A DNA stretch of 64,000 bases from contig CALUZV010000001.1 of the NCBI GenBank assembly GCA_944325345.1, positions 124,001 to 188,000 on the forward strand, given 5' to 3'. The stretch comes from an uncultured Parabacteroides sp. (GTDB taxonomy: Bacteria; Bacteroidota; Bacteroidia; Bacteroidales; Tannerellaceae). Shown here one piece after another: positions 44,244 to 53,296 of the stretch (position 1 is the stretch's first letter; each line of letters opens with the position of its first letter). A program made the translations under genes and the position numbers. Below the pieces are notes generated by a model. That model ran no database searches and had not been told where the DNA came from. It worked only from the letters and a program-made list of their open reading frames with translations.

Positions 44244-45209
44244 TCACTGCACCACCGGCCTATCATCCGGCTCCTCCGGTGTCTCCGTCCCTGTCCCCGG
44301 CGTCTCGGTATCGGGCGTATCCGGTTCTTCGGTATCCGGCTGCTCGGTGTCGGGGGTTTCGGTGTCGGGTTGCTCGGTCGTCGGCTCGTCCTTGTCGTCC
44401 GGCTTGCTGGCGTCGTCGCTCTTGTCCTTTTGGCTACCGCGTCTCTTTCGCGTCGCACGAACACGGTCGAAGAGGGTATTTGTTTCGGTGATGAACGTCG
44501 TGGCGGCATCGCTCGGATGAGCCAAGCTCCAAGCGTTGGCCAGCGCGCAGATGTCGTCCACCAAGTCCTGCACCTCCTCGGTGAGGTCTGAAGGATAGAC
44601 TGCCTCGCGCGTCGCCGTATCCTCGGTATTGCGCAGGGCGGCAAGTTGTTTATATCGGTTGTTCAACTCCTCGGCCTTCGCAAGATACGTATCGAAGCCC
44701 AGGGTCGTGATGTGTGCAGCATATTTCTCCTTACGGGCATCCTCGAGGAAACCGTCGATGATGCGTGTCCGTTCGGCCACCGGCCGTTCGTAGAATTTGT
44801 CGTAGGGAGCCAGCTCGACCGTCAGTGCCTTGCCGGCAGCCTGTTCCTCGGCGAGCGGGAGATTTTTGTAGTTCAACGATTTCTCGACCATGTACTTCAC
44901 GATCCGGCAACGTTCGGCATCGACTGCCGCCAGTTCGTCGGTCTGCGAATTGCGCCGCGTCTGATACGTGGCCGAGGTGAAGATAGCGACATAGTCCGCC
45001 AGCTTCGTCATCTGTTCTTCGGAGACGCCGAGTGCTTCGACCCCACCCGTTTCCGCCTGTACGGAAGGCTGGCCCGGCTCGCTGCCCGACGAACTGCTGT
45101 CTTTAGCGGCCAAAAGGAGACCTTGCATACTGTCAAGGACTTCGAGGCGTTCGGCGACGTTGAGAGTTTTCAACGAGATTACATCTTGAATTAAATTATA
45201 CGTACCCAT
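44244..45209 (-). CDS. DUF6261 family protein with acidic repeat tail
   Basis: 321 residues, no signal peptide. The helical body (YVAIFTSATYQTRRNSQTDE, AAYDKFYERP-like and DGFLEDARKEKYAAHITTLG segments) matches DUF6261, a Bacteroidales family of unknown function. From about residue 262 it becomes an acidic Pro-Asp-Thr-Glu repeat (EQPDTETPDTEQPDTEEPDT), a stalk-like low-complexity tail. It lies within the lipoprotein cluster but has a separate promoter at 45513-45520, with array H in its leader. Confidence 0.8.
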   Translation of the reverse strand: MGTYNLIQDVISLKTLNVAERLEVLDSMQGLLLAAKDSSSSGSEPGQPSVQAETGGVEALGVSEEQMTKLADYVAIFTSATYQTRRNSQTDELAAVDAERCRIVKYMVEKSLNYKNLPLAEEQAAGKALTVELAPYDKFYERPVAERTRIIDGFLEDARKEKYAAHITTLGFDTYLAKAEELNNRYKQLAALRNTEDTATREAVYPSDLTEEVQDLVDDICALANAWSLAHPSDAATTFITETNTLFDRVRATRKRRGSQKDKSDDASKPDDKDEPTTEQPDTETPDTEQPDTEEPDTPDTETPGTGTETPEEPDDRPVVQ

Positions 45210-45244
45210 ATCCGTAATATTTTAAATTGTTAATAAAACTTCTG

Positions 45245-45485
45245 TTTTGCAAAACCACCCCTGGGTTTGGCACTTTGAAACTCGGAAGTATCAAACCCAC
45301 CCCTGGGTTTGGCACTTTGGAATCCGGAAGTACCAAAACCACCCCTGGGTTTGGCACTTTGGAGCCCGGAAGTACCAAAACCACCCCTGGGTTTGGCACT
45401 TTGGAGCCCGGAAGTATCAAACCCACCCCTGGGTTTGGCACTTTGGAATCCGGAAGTATCAAACCCACCCCTGGGTTTAGGATTC
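45245..45485. repeat. Tandem array H, 42-bp period, 6 units
   Basis: CTGGG occurs at 45261, 45303, 45345, 45387, 45429 and 45471, exactly 42 bp apart. Units hold the dyad AAACCC-acccct-GGGTTT and are very similar (few substitutions), making this the most homogeneous of the arrays. It lies between the DUF6261 start and its apparent promoter, so it would be transcribed as a leader. As 42 is divisible by three, long open frames cross it in several phases; none looks like a gene. Confidence 0.95.
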
Positions 45486-45512
45486 AAATCCAGCCCGGGG
45501 GAGGGTTGAGGG

Positions 45513-45520
45513 CAAAGGTA
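45513..45520 (-). promoter_or_regulatory. Bacteroidota -7 box upstream of array H
   Basis: Minus-strand TACCTTTG, perfect TAnnTTTG, about 300 bp upstream of the DUF6261 start with the whole of array H between. Confidence 0.55.
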
Positions 45521-45574
45521 CGACTATTCATCGGGATTTCGTGCCGGTGCCCTCGGAATTTTTTGTTAATTATT

Positions 45575-47443
45575 TTATTCTGTTACCGGGCTATCGCCAT
45601 AGACCAGTTCGAAGTCGTCGATGTACATCACGCTGCTTGTACTTCCGGTGAAGAAATCACCATACTTACTTGCGGAAGCGACAACGATGATGTATTTCGG
45701 AACGCGGGTAAGGTCGCGATACTTGAGGTCAATGGTAAATTCTTTCCATTGACCATTCGTGCCTTTCGCTTCGTCTTCCGTGATTGTTCCGTAAGCTACA
45801 ATATTCGGATTTTTATCAGAGAAATCAATCGTGTTCTTGTATTGGAATTTATCCGGGTCGTCAGCGGAAAGGGTGTTGTCAATCTGGAAGGCATAATTCT
45901 GACCACCGCCATCCAAGCCTACGTTATCCGCCAAGGCGATATAAATCGCGCATTGGTCGCCGCCGGAATTTGTCAATTCAGATTTATGAGGATCATCCCC
46001 ATAATCCACTTTTTCACCACGGGTATATTTATACCATCCTTTCAGTTGCGTAGGACGGGAAGTGAAAGACTGGCCGAAGAAGATTTTCGCTCCCATCGGA
46101 GACATAATCGTTTCATAATAATGTCCCGTATAGATATTACCCGCGGCAAACTTACCGATGCCAAACATACCAACGAACTGCGAAGACATCTTAACCGAAC
46201 TTCCATTATGAGCCTCTGTCCCTTTCGCCTCTTCTGTTGGATTCTTAGACATCGTAGCGGCTCCCATATTCCCGGAATCCCAGAAAGAATTCAGATACTT
46301 TTTATGATTATCAAAAGATGTCGCCTCAGCTTTAGGAATAGCATACCAAGCACCCTGATTTTGATACCATGCGTCGAAATTGGCATATTTCAAAGCGGTC
46401 TGCGCCTCCGTCGTAAACTTCGTTGATACCGCTTCCTCATTATTATACATCAAACGATAATCGTATTCCGTTGCCGGAGTCAAACTATTCAATGTAGTCT
46501 TATAAACCTTAGCTGTTTCATCATAGCTAATTGTATTCTCTACATCTTTCCAAGCCTCATCGCCTTCCGAAGCCAACTTATATTGGAACTTCATCTTGCT
46601 GATTTCCGACGCCCCGCCTTGCGAAGGCAATTTAGCCTCTAAATAAGCAAACGTACTCCAAGCATTTGCAGTAACAGTTGTTTGCGCTGTTGTAGGTACT
46701 GCAAAATGATAGGTATAAGTCTTCGTCGAAGCATCTACGTCAATCGTAATGCTACCGTTACCTGTAGGTGCAATCGTATAATTAAAGATGTAATGGTCGC
46801 GCGCTTGTACACCGGTAATCGTGTCCGTCTGGTTGTTTGCCACATTGCTTTGGTTTACTACGGCAATCTTCGCATAGATGTCTGTTACCGGGAAATAGCC
46901 CACACCTTCATTGCCACCCATCGTAAAGCTCAACGGGTCGGCAGACTCTTTCAAACCGCCCACCGTTACGGCAGCTGTTTTGAAAGCCGTTTTAAAATCA
47001 TCGGCGAAATTCACCGTAACCTTTACGTTCGCCAACGTACATACCACCTTTGCCGTAGTCTCTCCGTCTTTAGTTACCACTACATCCGTGGCAGAACCGG
47101 CATAATACGGTTTGTCGTAAGCCGAAGTTTTGCCATCGAAACCGGCAGAAGAAGCCTGGACGGTATAAGTGCCAACCGGAAGCTTGATATTCTGGCTTTC
47201 GCCGATTGTCGTCCAGTCGTCCGTGTCCCATACTGATTCGCCTTCGGAATTAACCACCTTCACGGCAAGTTGTTTGGGGTTATAAACCTCTTCGGCTTTC
47301 GTAGCCATCGAGGTATTCGTAGCTATTTGCAGACGCAAGTAGCCGGTACTGCTGCCATTCCCCATTTCATCATCTTCTTGGCAGGAAACTACCAAGAAGC
47401 CGAACAGGCAGCAGATTGTATATAAAAGCCAATTTTTTTTCAT
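45575..47443 (-). CDS. DUF4493-PCMD lipoprotein
   Basis: 622 residues from MKKNWLLYTICC. Lipobox CCLFGFLVVSC, N-terminal DUF4493 (GYLRLQIATNTSMATKAEEV) with PVGTYTVQASSAGFDGKTSA, a fibronectin-like middle (SLTPATEYDYRLMYNNEEAV), and a C-terminal PCMD domain (LKYANFDAWYQNQGAWYAIP through SVMYIDDFELVYGD). Its C-terminal half is clearly related to the 41399-43060 lipoprotein (both end in PKYI-VV-ASKYGD-GTGS-blocks), so the cluster grew by duplication. It overlaps the preceding gene closely. Confidence 0.85.
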   Translation of the reverse strand: MKKNWLLYTICCLFGFLVVSCQEDDEMGNGSSTGYLRLQIATNTSMATKAEEVYNPKQLAVKVVNSEGESVWDTDDWTTIGESQNIKLPVGTYTVQASSAGFDGKTSAYDKPYYAGSATDVVVTKDGETTAKVVCTLANVKVTVNFADDFKTAFKTAAVTVGGLKESADPLSFTMGGNEGVGYFPVTDIYAKIAVVNQSNVANNQTDTITGVQARDHYIFNYTIAPTGNGSITIDVDASTKTYTYHFAVPTTAQTTVTANAWSTFAYLEAKLPSQGGASEISKMKFQYKLASEGDEAWKDVENTISYDETAKVYKTTLNSLTPATEYDYRLMYNNEEAVSTKFTTEAQTALKYANFDAWYQNQGAWYAIPKAEATSFDNHKKYLNSFWDSGNMGAATMSKNPTEEAKGTEAHNGSSVKMSSQFVGMFGIGKFAAGNIYTGHYYETIMSPMGAKIFFGQSFTSRPTQLKGWYKYTRGEKVDYGDDPHKSELTNSGGDQCAIYIALADNVGLDGGGQNYAFQIDNTLSADDPDKFQYKNTIDFSDKNPNIVAYGTITEDEAKGTNGQWKEFTIDLKYRDLTRVPKYIIVVASASKYGDFFTGSTSSVMYIDDFELVYGDSPVTE

Positions 47444-47451
47444 GATAATAA

Positions 47452-48750
47452 TCATTTAGTGATTGTAATCGTTAATGTTGCTGAAGCCTGGTTGCCGTCT
47501 TGGTCGAAAACTGTAAGTGTGAAGTCATGCGTGCCTTCAAAACCACCTAACATACCCCAAAGATTTTCCCTCATAGAGAAGGTATAATCCTGTTTATCAG
47601 CTCCAGCTTCAGGTAATGGAAATAAAGGAGCAAGTTCAGAAGCATCAGAAGAAGCCAAATCCATACCATCACCTTCTGTTAATCCCATACCACCAACTAA
47701 ACCTTTAAAGGTGGTATTAGTAGATTCTATTTTCACATAAACATTCTTGATTCCATTAGGAACATCCATAACAACAGCGACATCATTTGGATAATCAGTA
47801 CCACTAACAGTTATGCCATTAGTCAAATAATTTGTTCCGTTATCAGTGATCGTGATGCCACCTTCACCCGGATTAGGATCAGGCTTATCATTAGGATCAT
47901 CATTGGGATCATCACCGCCGCCAGTAACATCATCCACCGGAATCTCCGTTGTTTCATTATCATCTGCGAAAGTAATATCTACCTTAATACCAATTTGAAC
48001 GCCCGGCTTAGCATCAGACTTTTCTTCTGTGAAATAGATATCCAACATATCACCACCTTCGAAGAAAGAATTATCACCCGTATAATCTTCATCGGCATTT
48101 TCCTTCGTATAATAATTCTTTATGGAAACTTGCTCGCCGCTTGTAGTCGTAGCTACGATCTGTACCGTAATTTGCGTTACATTTTCGCCAAGTTTCCAAT
48201 AAATCGTACTTCCGGTAGGATCTTCGTTTGTAAAGGTCAAGATATTAGAAGCTCCATCAGAAACCGTAATCGTCCACTCCGTAAAAGCAGCAAGAAAAGT
48301 AGCATCATAATTTATCTTGACAGGCAAATTTTGCATTTTACAAACAACTTCGGCATTGTTTTTTATACCCTCTTTAATTTCCAAAGGCTCAGTCCCGCCG
48401 AAATAAGGTTCGCTCATTTGAGAAAGGAATTCTCCCGGTGAATGCGCCTCTACGGAATAATTCCCGACTTGCAATTCGATGAGTTCTTCTACATCAGAAT
48501 AAGAATCGTAAGACCTCACGACCTCACCCTCGCTATCATAAATAATAACCGGGAATTGGTTGATTTCCTCATCGCCGGAATCAGCCTTTGTATTTATTTT
48601 GTTTGTAGTATCATCTACATTCAGAGCCAAAGCGAGCAAACCGGTAGCACCGTTGTTTTGCTCCTCGCCCCAAAGTTCTTCTTTCATTTCGCAGGAAGCC
48701 AAACCTAACAACAAGCTCGCTCCAAACAAACTATATTTTAATAATTTCAT
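47452..48750 (-). CDS. DUF4493-like lipoprotein with Gly/Asp/Pro linker
   Basis: 432 residues. Lipobox MKLLKYSLFGASLLLGLASC, DUF4493-type N-terminus (GLLALALNVDDTTNKINTKA, LQVGNYSVEAHSPGEFL). A linker GGGDDPNDDPNDKPDPNPGE (about 278-297) separates it from a C-terminal Ig-like domain of about 130 residues whose last strands read HDFTLTVFDQDGNQASATLT. Unlike the other large members it lacks PCMD. Confidence 0.8.
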   Translation of the reverse strand: MKLLKYSLFGASLLLGLASCEMKEELWGEEQNNGATGLLALALNVDDTTNKINTKADSGDEEINQFPVIIYDSEGEVVRSYDSYSDVEELIELQVGNYSVEAHSPGEFLSQMSEPYFGGTEPLEIKEGIKNNAEVVCKMQNLPVKINYDATFLAAFTEWTITVSDGASNILTFTNEDPTGSTIYWKLGENVTQITVQIVATTTSGEQVSIKNYYTKENADEDYTGDNSFFEGGDMLDIYFTEEKSDAKPGVQIGIKVDITFADDNETTEIPVDDVTGGGDDPNDDPNDKPDPNPGEGGITITDNGTNYLTNGITVSGTDYPNDVAVVMDVPNGIKNVYVKIESTNTTFKGLVGGMGLTEGDGMDLASSDASELAPLFPLPEAGADKQDYTFSMRENLWGMLGGFEGTHDFTLTVFDQDGNQASATLTITITK

Positions 48751-48770
48751 AATATCATCATTTATTTAGA

Positions 48771-49550
48771 TTATACCCAATCGGAAGGGATTTCGATAGT
48801 GATTTCATGATCGTTAGTCTCTTCATCGATTTCAATCGTGATACCGACATTACCATTATTAACAGTAGGCTTCATCGTGATAGTCTTCTGCATAGCCGGA
48901 GTCAATTCGTATGTTTTCTCCATTGTTGTGGAAGTACCATCCGATTTCTTTGTCAAATAGATGGTGGCATTAACGGTTTCTTTTTCACCCGTTACCTTCA
49001 TATAAACCGGGTCAGTGAATGTTTGCTGCCAATCATAAGAGCCTTCACCTAATGCCTTTGTTTTAAATACTACATGATATGCACTAAAATAATCGGCCAT
49101 TGTTTCATCGAACTTAACCGTTACCTTGGCACAAACAGGTTTGCAAGTAAAAGAGACGTGCGCTGTATCATTCGAGATTGAAATATCTTGATGCCCTTCT
49201 ACATACATACTAGTAGTAGAGACAGGCAAATCCTCACCATAGAAAGCTTTCACAGTATAAGTCCCATTGCCGTAAGGAATCCAAGTGTCCTTCACCTCAG
49301 TGTAAGAATATTCATCCTGCATTGCTCCATTCTGTAAAATCTGCACGGTATAATTATCCGGGTTAGCATAGGGAGATTCATCCAATGCTCGAGTTGTGGT
49401 CTCAAAGCCGGTGTCAGTAGCCACATTCAGCAAGAATGCACCTTCCCCTTCCGCCACCTGCGGCCCATCGACCTCCGCCGAGCACCCCGCGAGCACCCCG
49501 ACGGCCAGCGCGCACAGGCAAGTTTTCAGTAAGTAAAAATGTTTCTTCAT
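48771..49550 (-). CDS. DUF4493 family lipoprotein (first gene of surface cluster)
   Basis: 259 residues. Lipobox MKKHFYLLKTCLCALAVGVLAGC, then GAFLLNVATDTGFETTTRAL with the arginine that follows a threonine run, GNGTYTVKAFYGEDLPVSTT and VSFTCKPVCAKVTVKF, the standard DUF4493 strand order. Two domain-like halves of about 110 residues. It heads the minus-strand cluster; a near-consensus box (TTATTTTG, minus strand, 49582-49589) lies 32 bp upstream. Confidence 0.82.
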   Translation of the reverse strand: MKKHFYLLKTCLCALAVGVLAGCSAEVDGPQVAEGEGAFLLNVATDTGFETTTRALDESPYANPDNYTVQILQNGAMQDEYSYTEVKDTWIPYGNGTYTVKAFYGEDLPVSTTSMYVEGHQDISISNDTAHVSFTCKPVCAKVTVKFDETMADYFSAYHVVFKTKALGEGSYDWQQTFTDPVYMKVTGEKETVNATIYLTKKSDGTSTTMEKTYELTPAMQKTITMKPTVNNGNVGITIEIDEETNDHEITIEIPSDWV

Positions 49551-49746
49551 TTCATGTAATTGTTTTAAAATTTACCGGGTGCAAAATAAGCGGAAAGGCG
49601 GCGGGCGCGCAAGGTCTGTTTGTGGCATTCGTTGTCCTCTTTTTTATATCGTCCGGAAATTTCGCAGCTAACCCGTTCATATAGGCAGCCTATTTGTTAG
49701 GGAGTGTGGTCTATTTGTTAGGTAGCGACTAATAGCAACTGATAGT

Positions 49747-50110
49747 AACTGAACTCTTCCCCTGCGAAGGGGAAGTACCCCGGAGGGGGGATGGGGTTGA
49801 TACCTGGCATAACCCCTCAGTCTCGACCCCTCAGTCCTTCGGACAGCTCCCCTTCACCCCTCAGTCTCGCTGCGCGAGCCAGCTCCCCTTCACAGGGGAG
49901 CAGTGCAGATAGTATTCAGATAATATTATCTGTTCGTGCATCTAAAAGCTAACTGAACTCTTCCCCTGCGAAGGGGAAGTACCCCGAAGGGGGGGATGGG
50001 GTTGATACCTGGCATAACCCCTCAGTCTCGACCCCTCAGTCTCGACCCCTCAGTCCTTCGGACAGCTCCCCTTCGCAGGGGAGCAGTGCAGATAGTATTC
50101 AGATAATATT
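49747..50110. repeat. Two direct copies of a compound repeat element
   Basis: Copy 1 (49747-49928) and copy 2 (49951-50110) both run from ACTGAACTCTTCCCCTGCGA through GATACCTGGCATAACCCCTC, several CCCCTCAGTCTCGA/TCCTTCGGACAGCTCC modules, and end with GTGCAGATAGTATTCAGATA. The copies differ in the number of inner modules. Part of an otherwise gene-free 571-bp gap (49551-50121); upstream of it CTATTTGTTAG occurs at 49690 and 49711. Confidence 0.9.
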
Positions 50111-50121
50111 AAGTGCAGTTA

Positions 50122-50502
50122 CTATTCAGATAATATATCCCTCGCCGCCTCCCGAATCTCATCCAATATCAAAGACGGCCAATCGAATACTATCCGGTTT
50201 TCATAGCGGAGGACGCGGATGCCATGTTCGCGCAGGAGGTAGGCGTCGCGCTCGTCGTCGTAGGCGCGGGCCTCGTCGGAGAAATGGACTTGACCGTCCA
50301 GCTCGACGGCGAGCTTCAAGGCGGGGCAATAGAAATCGAGGATATAGGGGCCGACACCGAATTGGCGGCGGAATTTGAGGCCGTCCACCTGCCGGCCTTT
50401 CAAGATTTGCCACAAGGAGATTTCGGCAGGGGTCATTCCGTTTCGGAGGTCCCGGCGGAAGCCTTTATACTGCGGGAGGTTGTATAGCTGTTCTTCTTTC
50501 AT
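50122..50502 (-). CDS. DUF559 (VSR-like endonuclease fold) protein
   Basis: 126 residues of the DUF559 family, related to very-short-patch and restriction-type nucleases. Conserved blocks: LRNGMTPAEISLWQILKGRQ, FRRQFGVGPYILDFYCPALK, LAVELDGQVHF and HGIRVLRYENRIVF. The Asp in ILDFYCP and Glu-Leu-Asp-Gly form the likely active site. The family occurs widely as small solitary genes; no modification methylase or partner is next to it. Promoter box at 50532-50539. Confidence 0.9.
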   Translation of the reverse strand: MKEEQLYNLPQYKGFRRDLRNGMTPAEISLWQILKGRQVDGLKFRRQFGVGPYILDFYCPALKLAVELDGQVHFSDEARAYDDERDAYLLREHGIRVLRYENRIVFDWPSLILDEIREAARDILSE

Positions 50503-50531
50503 AGTTAGGGTATATTTCTGTTAAGCGGCGG

Positions 50532-50539
50532 CAAAGGTA
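50532..50539 (-). promoter_or_regulatory. Bacteroidota -7 box for the DUF559 gene
   Basis: Minus-strand TACCTTTG, 29 bp upstream of the start at 50502. Confidence 0.65.
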
Positions 50540-50588
50540 CATCATTCTTCTCGGAAGGGAAAAGATTTGCAGATTTAGTTTTGAATCG

Positions 50589-50596
50589 TAAATTTG
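50589..50596 (+). promoter_or_regulatory. Bacteroidota -7 box for the AraC-type regulator
   Basis: TAAATTTG, 57 bp upstream of the ATG at 50654, divergent from the DUF559 promoter 50 bp away. Confidence 0.55.
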
Positions 50597-50653
50597 CAGG
50601 AAAATTCGAGACACCATGATTGAAAGGATATTAAAGACAAAAGCGGTAAAGAA

Positions 50654-51511
50654 ATGGTAACGGAAAACGAAATCCCCAAAATAGACTTGCCGGAGGATAT
50701 CATCACCGGGAAGTTGCTGAATGCCGAGATTCTGAGCCTCTATACCAACTTCCCTTGCCGCATCAAGGCGGAAATCTTCGTCTTTTGCCGCAAGGGGAAT
50801 ATCGAGGCGTCTATCAACCTGGAGAACTACCATATCGGCGACAACCAGATTGCGACGGTACTGCCGGGCAACATCTTGAAGATACATAAGATAGAAGGCG
50901 AGGTGGAGTTGTATTTCGTCGGCTTCTCGTCGCAGTTCGTGCGGTCGGTCAGTCCGGTGAAATCCGTACTCGACATCATCCATGCTATCCGGCGGATGCC
51001 CGTCCTGCAACTCAAGGACGATGTGGCGGATGCCATTTACGAAAACATGACCTCGTTAATCCGGACCCGCGAACAGTTCCAGATAACGAACAAGAACTTC
51101 AACCGGCAGTTGCTCCTGCTGATTGTCTATGGCCTCGGCGTCGCCTACGAGAAGGAGAAGCCGAAGACGGAACAACTGACGCCGGGCGAACGCATCAGCC
51201 AGGAGTTCTCGCAGTTAGTCATCGACCACTATGTCGAGGAGCGGAATGTCTCGTTCTACGCGCAGAAGCTGGGGATTACGCCTGCCTACCTCAGCACCGT
51301 CATCAAGCAGATGACCGGGAAGACGTGCACGGATATTATCGGGGATATGGTGATTATGGATGCGAAAGCGCAGTTGAAATCGACGGCGTTGCCGATACAG
51401 GAGATAGCCTACTCGCTGCATTTCCCGAATGTCTCGTTCTTCGGGAAGTACTTTAAGAGGCATGTGGGGGTGGGGCCGCTGGAGTATAGGAATGAGGGGA
51501 ATGAGGAGTAA
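50654..51511 (+). CDS. AraC family transcriptional regulator
   Basis: 285 residues: an N-terminal cupin-like sensing domain (about 1-140) and a C-terminal double helix-turn-helix (about 180-280) with NVSFYAQKLGITPAYLSTVI and PIQEIAYSLHFPNVSFFGKY, then FKRHVGVGPLEYR. Ligand unknown. It faces away from the polyferredoxin/DUF362 genes and may control one of its neighbours. Confidence 0.92.
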   Translation: MVTENEIPKIDLPEDIITGKLLNAEILSLYTNFPCRIKAEIFVFCRKGNIEASINLENYHIGDNQIATVLPGNILKIHKIEGEVELYFVGFSSQFVRSVSPVKSVLDIIHAIRRMPVLQLKDDVADAIYENMTSLIRTREQFQITNKNFNRQLLLLIVYGLGVAYEKEKPKTEQLTPGERISQEFSQLVIDHYVEERNVSFYAQKLGITPAYLSTVIKQMTGKTCTDIIGDMVIMDAKAQLKSTALPIQEIAYSLHFPNVSFFGKYFKRHVGVGPLEYRNEGNEE

Positions 51512-51540
51512 TTTCATTTTTACTCCCCCCGCTCCATTCC

Positions 51541-51720
51541 CACCTCGTCCCCACCCCATCCCCCTTCGGGGACTTCCCCTTCGCAGGGGAAGAGTTCAGT
51601 TAGCTTTTTGACACACTAACAAATAATGCTATCAAATAGTATGTGCATTCTACTATCTGAATAGTATCTGCACTCTCCCCCTGTTTTAGGGGGAGTACCC
51701 CGAAGGGGGGGGGTAGGGGT
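51541..51720. repeat. Inverted copy of the compound repeat element
   Basis: 51553-51606 is the reverse complement of 49946-50000 (AAAAGCTAACTGAACTCTTC reading on the minus strand, then CCCTGCGAAGGGGAAG). A second module with CTCCCCCTGTTTTAGGGGGA follows at 51674-51718. The DUF559 and AraC genes are thereby flanked by opposite-facing copies. The remainder of the 220-bp gap holds only short ATAGTAT words. Confidence 0.8.
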
Positions 51721-51731
51721 AAGAGTAGGTA

Positions 51732-53288
51732 TCAGAATCCAAAGTCCTCCACCTTAATCTCTTCCTTCTTCTCTTCCACAAAGGCTTTCGCTTCCTGATG
51801 GACGGGATTGCCTTCGATATAGACAGCGCGGAAGGGACGGGCGGGACAGACGTATTCGCAGCCGCCGCAGCCGACACAGATGTCTTGGTTTACATGCGGG
51901 ATAGTCAGTCCGTCTTTATAGGGAACCATCGAGAGGGCTTGCGTCGGGCAATGCTCGGAGCAGGCGCCGCAGCTTGTGCCGTCGAGATGGACGATGCAGT
52001 TTTCTTCGATGAAGACGACCTTACCCATCTGGGTGCGGTGCTTCTCCTCGACCGTCAGCGGTTTGATAGCGCCGTTGGGACAGACGTCGCCGCAGACCGT
52101 ACAATCGTAGTTGCAGAAACCCTTCTCGAAATAAACCGTGGGTTGCATGATACCGCCGAGGCCGTATTCCAAGAGCGAAGGCTTCAGGACGTGCGACGGG
52201 CACTTGCTGACACAGAGGTGGCACGAGGTACAATCCTGCTGGAAATGCGCGAGGCTGATGGAGCCCGGAGGCGTAATCGGATGCAGACGCTTGTAGGGCT
52301 TGACACTGTTGTTGTTGCTGACAATCTGGGGCGGGGCGGCCATCATCTTCCCGACGGCAGCCGTCGTAGCGAGGCTGGCGATGAGGAAGCGGCGTTTGGA
52401 GGCATCCTCGACAAGCGGCTCGACCTTCGCCTTGGTTGCTTTCGGCAGGGAATAACTCAAGGCTCCTTCCTTGCAGCTTTCCAGGCAATCGAAACAATCC
52501 ACACAACGGGAATAATCAATCTGCTGGTTCTTGCTATCGATGCAGGAAGCCTTGCAGCGCGTGCCGCAGACCATGCAGTGCGTGCATTTCTCCGTATCGA
52601 TGCGAATCTTGAAAAGCGAGAAACGGCTGAGGAGACCCAGCAGCGTCCCGACCGGGCACATCGTGTTGCACCACGTCCGCCCATGCTGCCAAGCCAAGTA
52701 ACCTATCCCCAAGAACGTAACCAGCCCGATAAAGAACGAGAAGCCGCTGAGGATAGAGGCATCCACGCGATAGAACGTATAATTATCGAAGCGCGAGAAG
52801 ATTCCTTCGAGCAGGTTGTTCCCCAGCATATAAACCGGCTTGAACACATTCGTTACCATGCGCCCGAACGCACTGTATGGTTCCACCAAGCCCAAGAGGA
52901 ATGTAAATCCGCAGAGAAACGCGAGCAAAACGACTCCGAAGACCGACCACCGCAGTATCTTCTTCTCCGGAGAGAACTGGAAGCGTTTCCTCCGCCGGCT
53001 CCATTTCTTCCCTTTGCTCCCTTTCCCGAATTTGGCCGAGAGCCACGTTACGACATCTTGGAATACGCCCATCGGACAGACGACGGAGCAATAGATTCGC
53101 CCGAAGACCAGCGTCAAGGCGACAAGGACGAGCACCGTAACGAGGCTGAGCGAAATTAATGCCGGAACGAATTGCACACGCTCCAAGGCGTTGAACCCGT
53201 CCGGCAATAGGCCTGCGAAATCCAAGAAATAGAACGTAATCAGCCCCAAAAAGAGGATGGCCAGAATAGTTCGTATTCTTCTCAACAT
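51732..53288 (-). CDS. NapH/MauN-like membrane polyferredoxin
   Basis: 518 residues with five or so membrane segments and several [4Fe-4S] clusters. The membrane part has the CxxxCP motifs of the NapH/YccM family (IYCSVVCPMGVFQ and WCNTMCPVGTL). Cluster motifs follow: CTHCMVCGTRCKASC, CVDCFDCLESCKEGA, CTSCHLCVSKCPSH, CTVCGDVCPNGA, CGACSEHCPTQA and CVGCGGCEYVCPARP. A Tat-like SKRRFLIASLATTAAVG segment sits in the middle (about 293-309), suggesting fusion of a membrane part and an exported ferredoxin. Co-transcribed with the DUF362 gene 8 bp upstream; electron partner unknown. Confidence 0.9.
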   Translation of the reverse strand: MLRRIRTILAILFLGLITFYFLDFAGLLPDGFNALERVQFVPALISLSLVTVLVLVALTLVFGRIYCSVVCPMGVFQDVVTWLSAKFGKGSKGKKWSRRRKRFQFSPEKKILRWSVFGVVLLAFLCGFTFLLGLVEPYSAFGRMVTNVFKPVYMLGNNLLEGIFSRFDNYTFYRVDASILSGFSFFIGLVTFLGIGYLAWQHGRTWCNTMCPVGTLLGLLSRFSLFKIRIDTEKCTHCMVCGTRCKASCIDSKNQQIDYSRCVDCFDCLESCKEGALSYSLPKATKAKVEPLVEDASKRRFLIASLATTAAVGKMMAAPPQIVSNNNSVKPYKRLHPITPPGSISLAHFQQDCTSCHLCVSKCPSHVLKPSLLEYGLGGIMQPTVYFEKGFCNYDCTVCGDVCPNGAIKPLTVEEKHRTQMGKVVFIEENCIVHLDGTSCGACSEHCPTQALSMVPYKDGLTIPHVNQDICVGCGGCEYVCPARPFRAVYIEGNPVHQEAKAFVEEKKEEIKVEDFGF

Positions 53289-53296
53289 GATTCCGC

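Noticed and set aside
45227..46426. Plus-strand 399-residue ORF starting in array H
   Set aside because: The start is translated 42-bp repeat (TTPGFGTLE-type units) and the rest is antisense to a well-supported DUF4493-PCMD lipoprotein.
50110..51553. Composite transposon carrying DUF559 and AraC
   Set aside because: The flanking repeats encode no transposase and no target-site duplication was recognised; kept only as a possible repeat-bracketed segment.
51798..53159. Plus-strand 453-residue ORF
   Set aside because: Shadow of the polyferredoxin gene; composition is Arg/Glu/His-rich and no motif is seen, whereas the minus strand holds eight cysteine cluster motifs.
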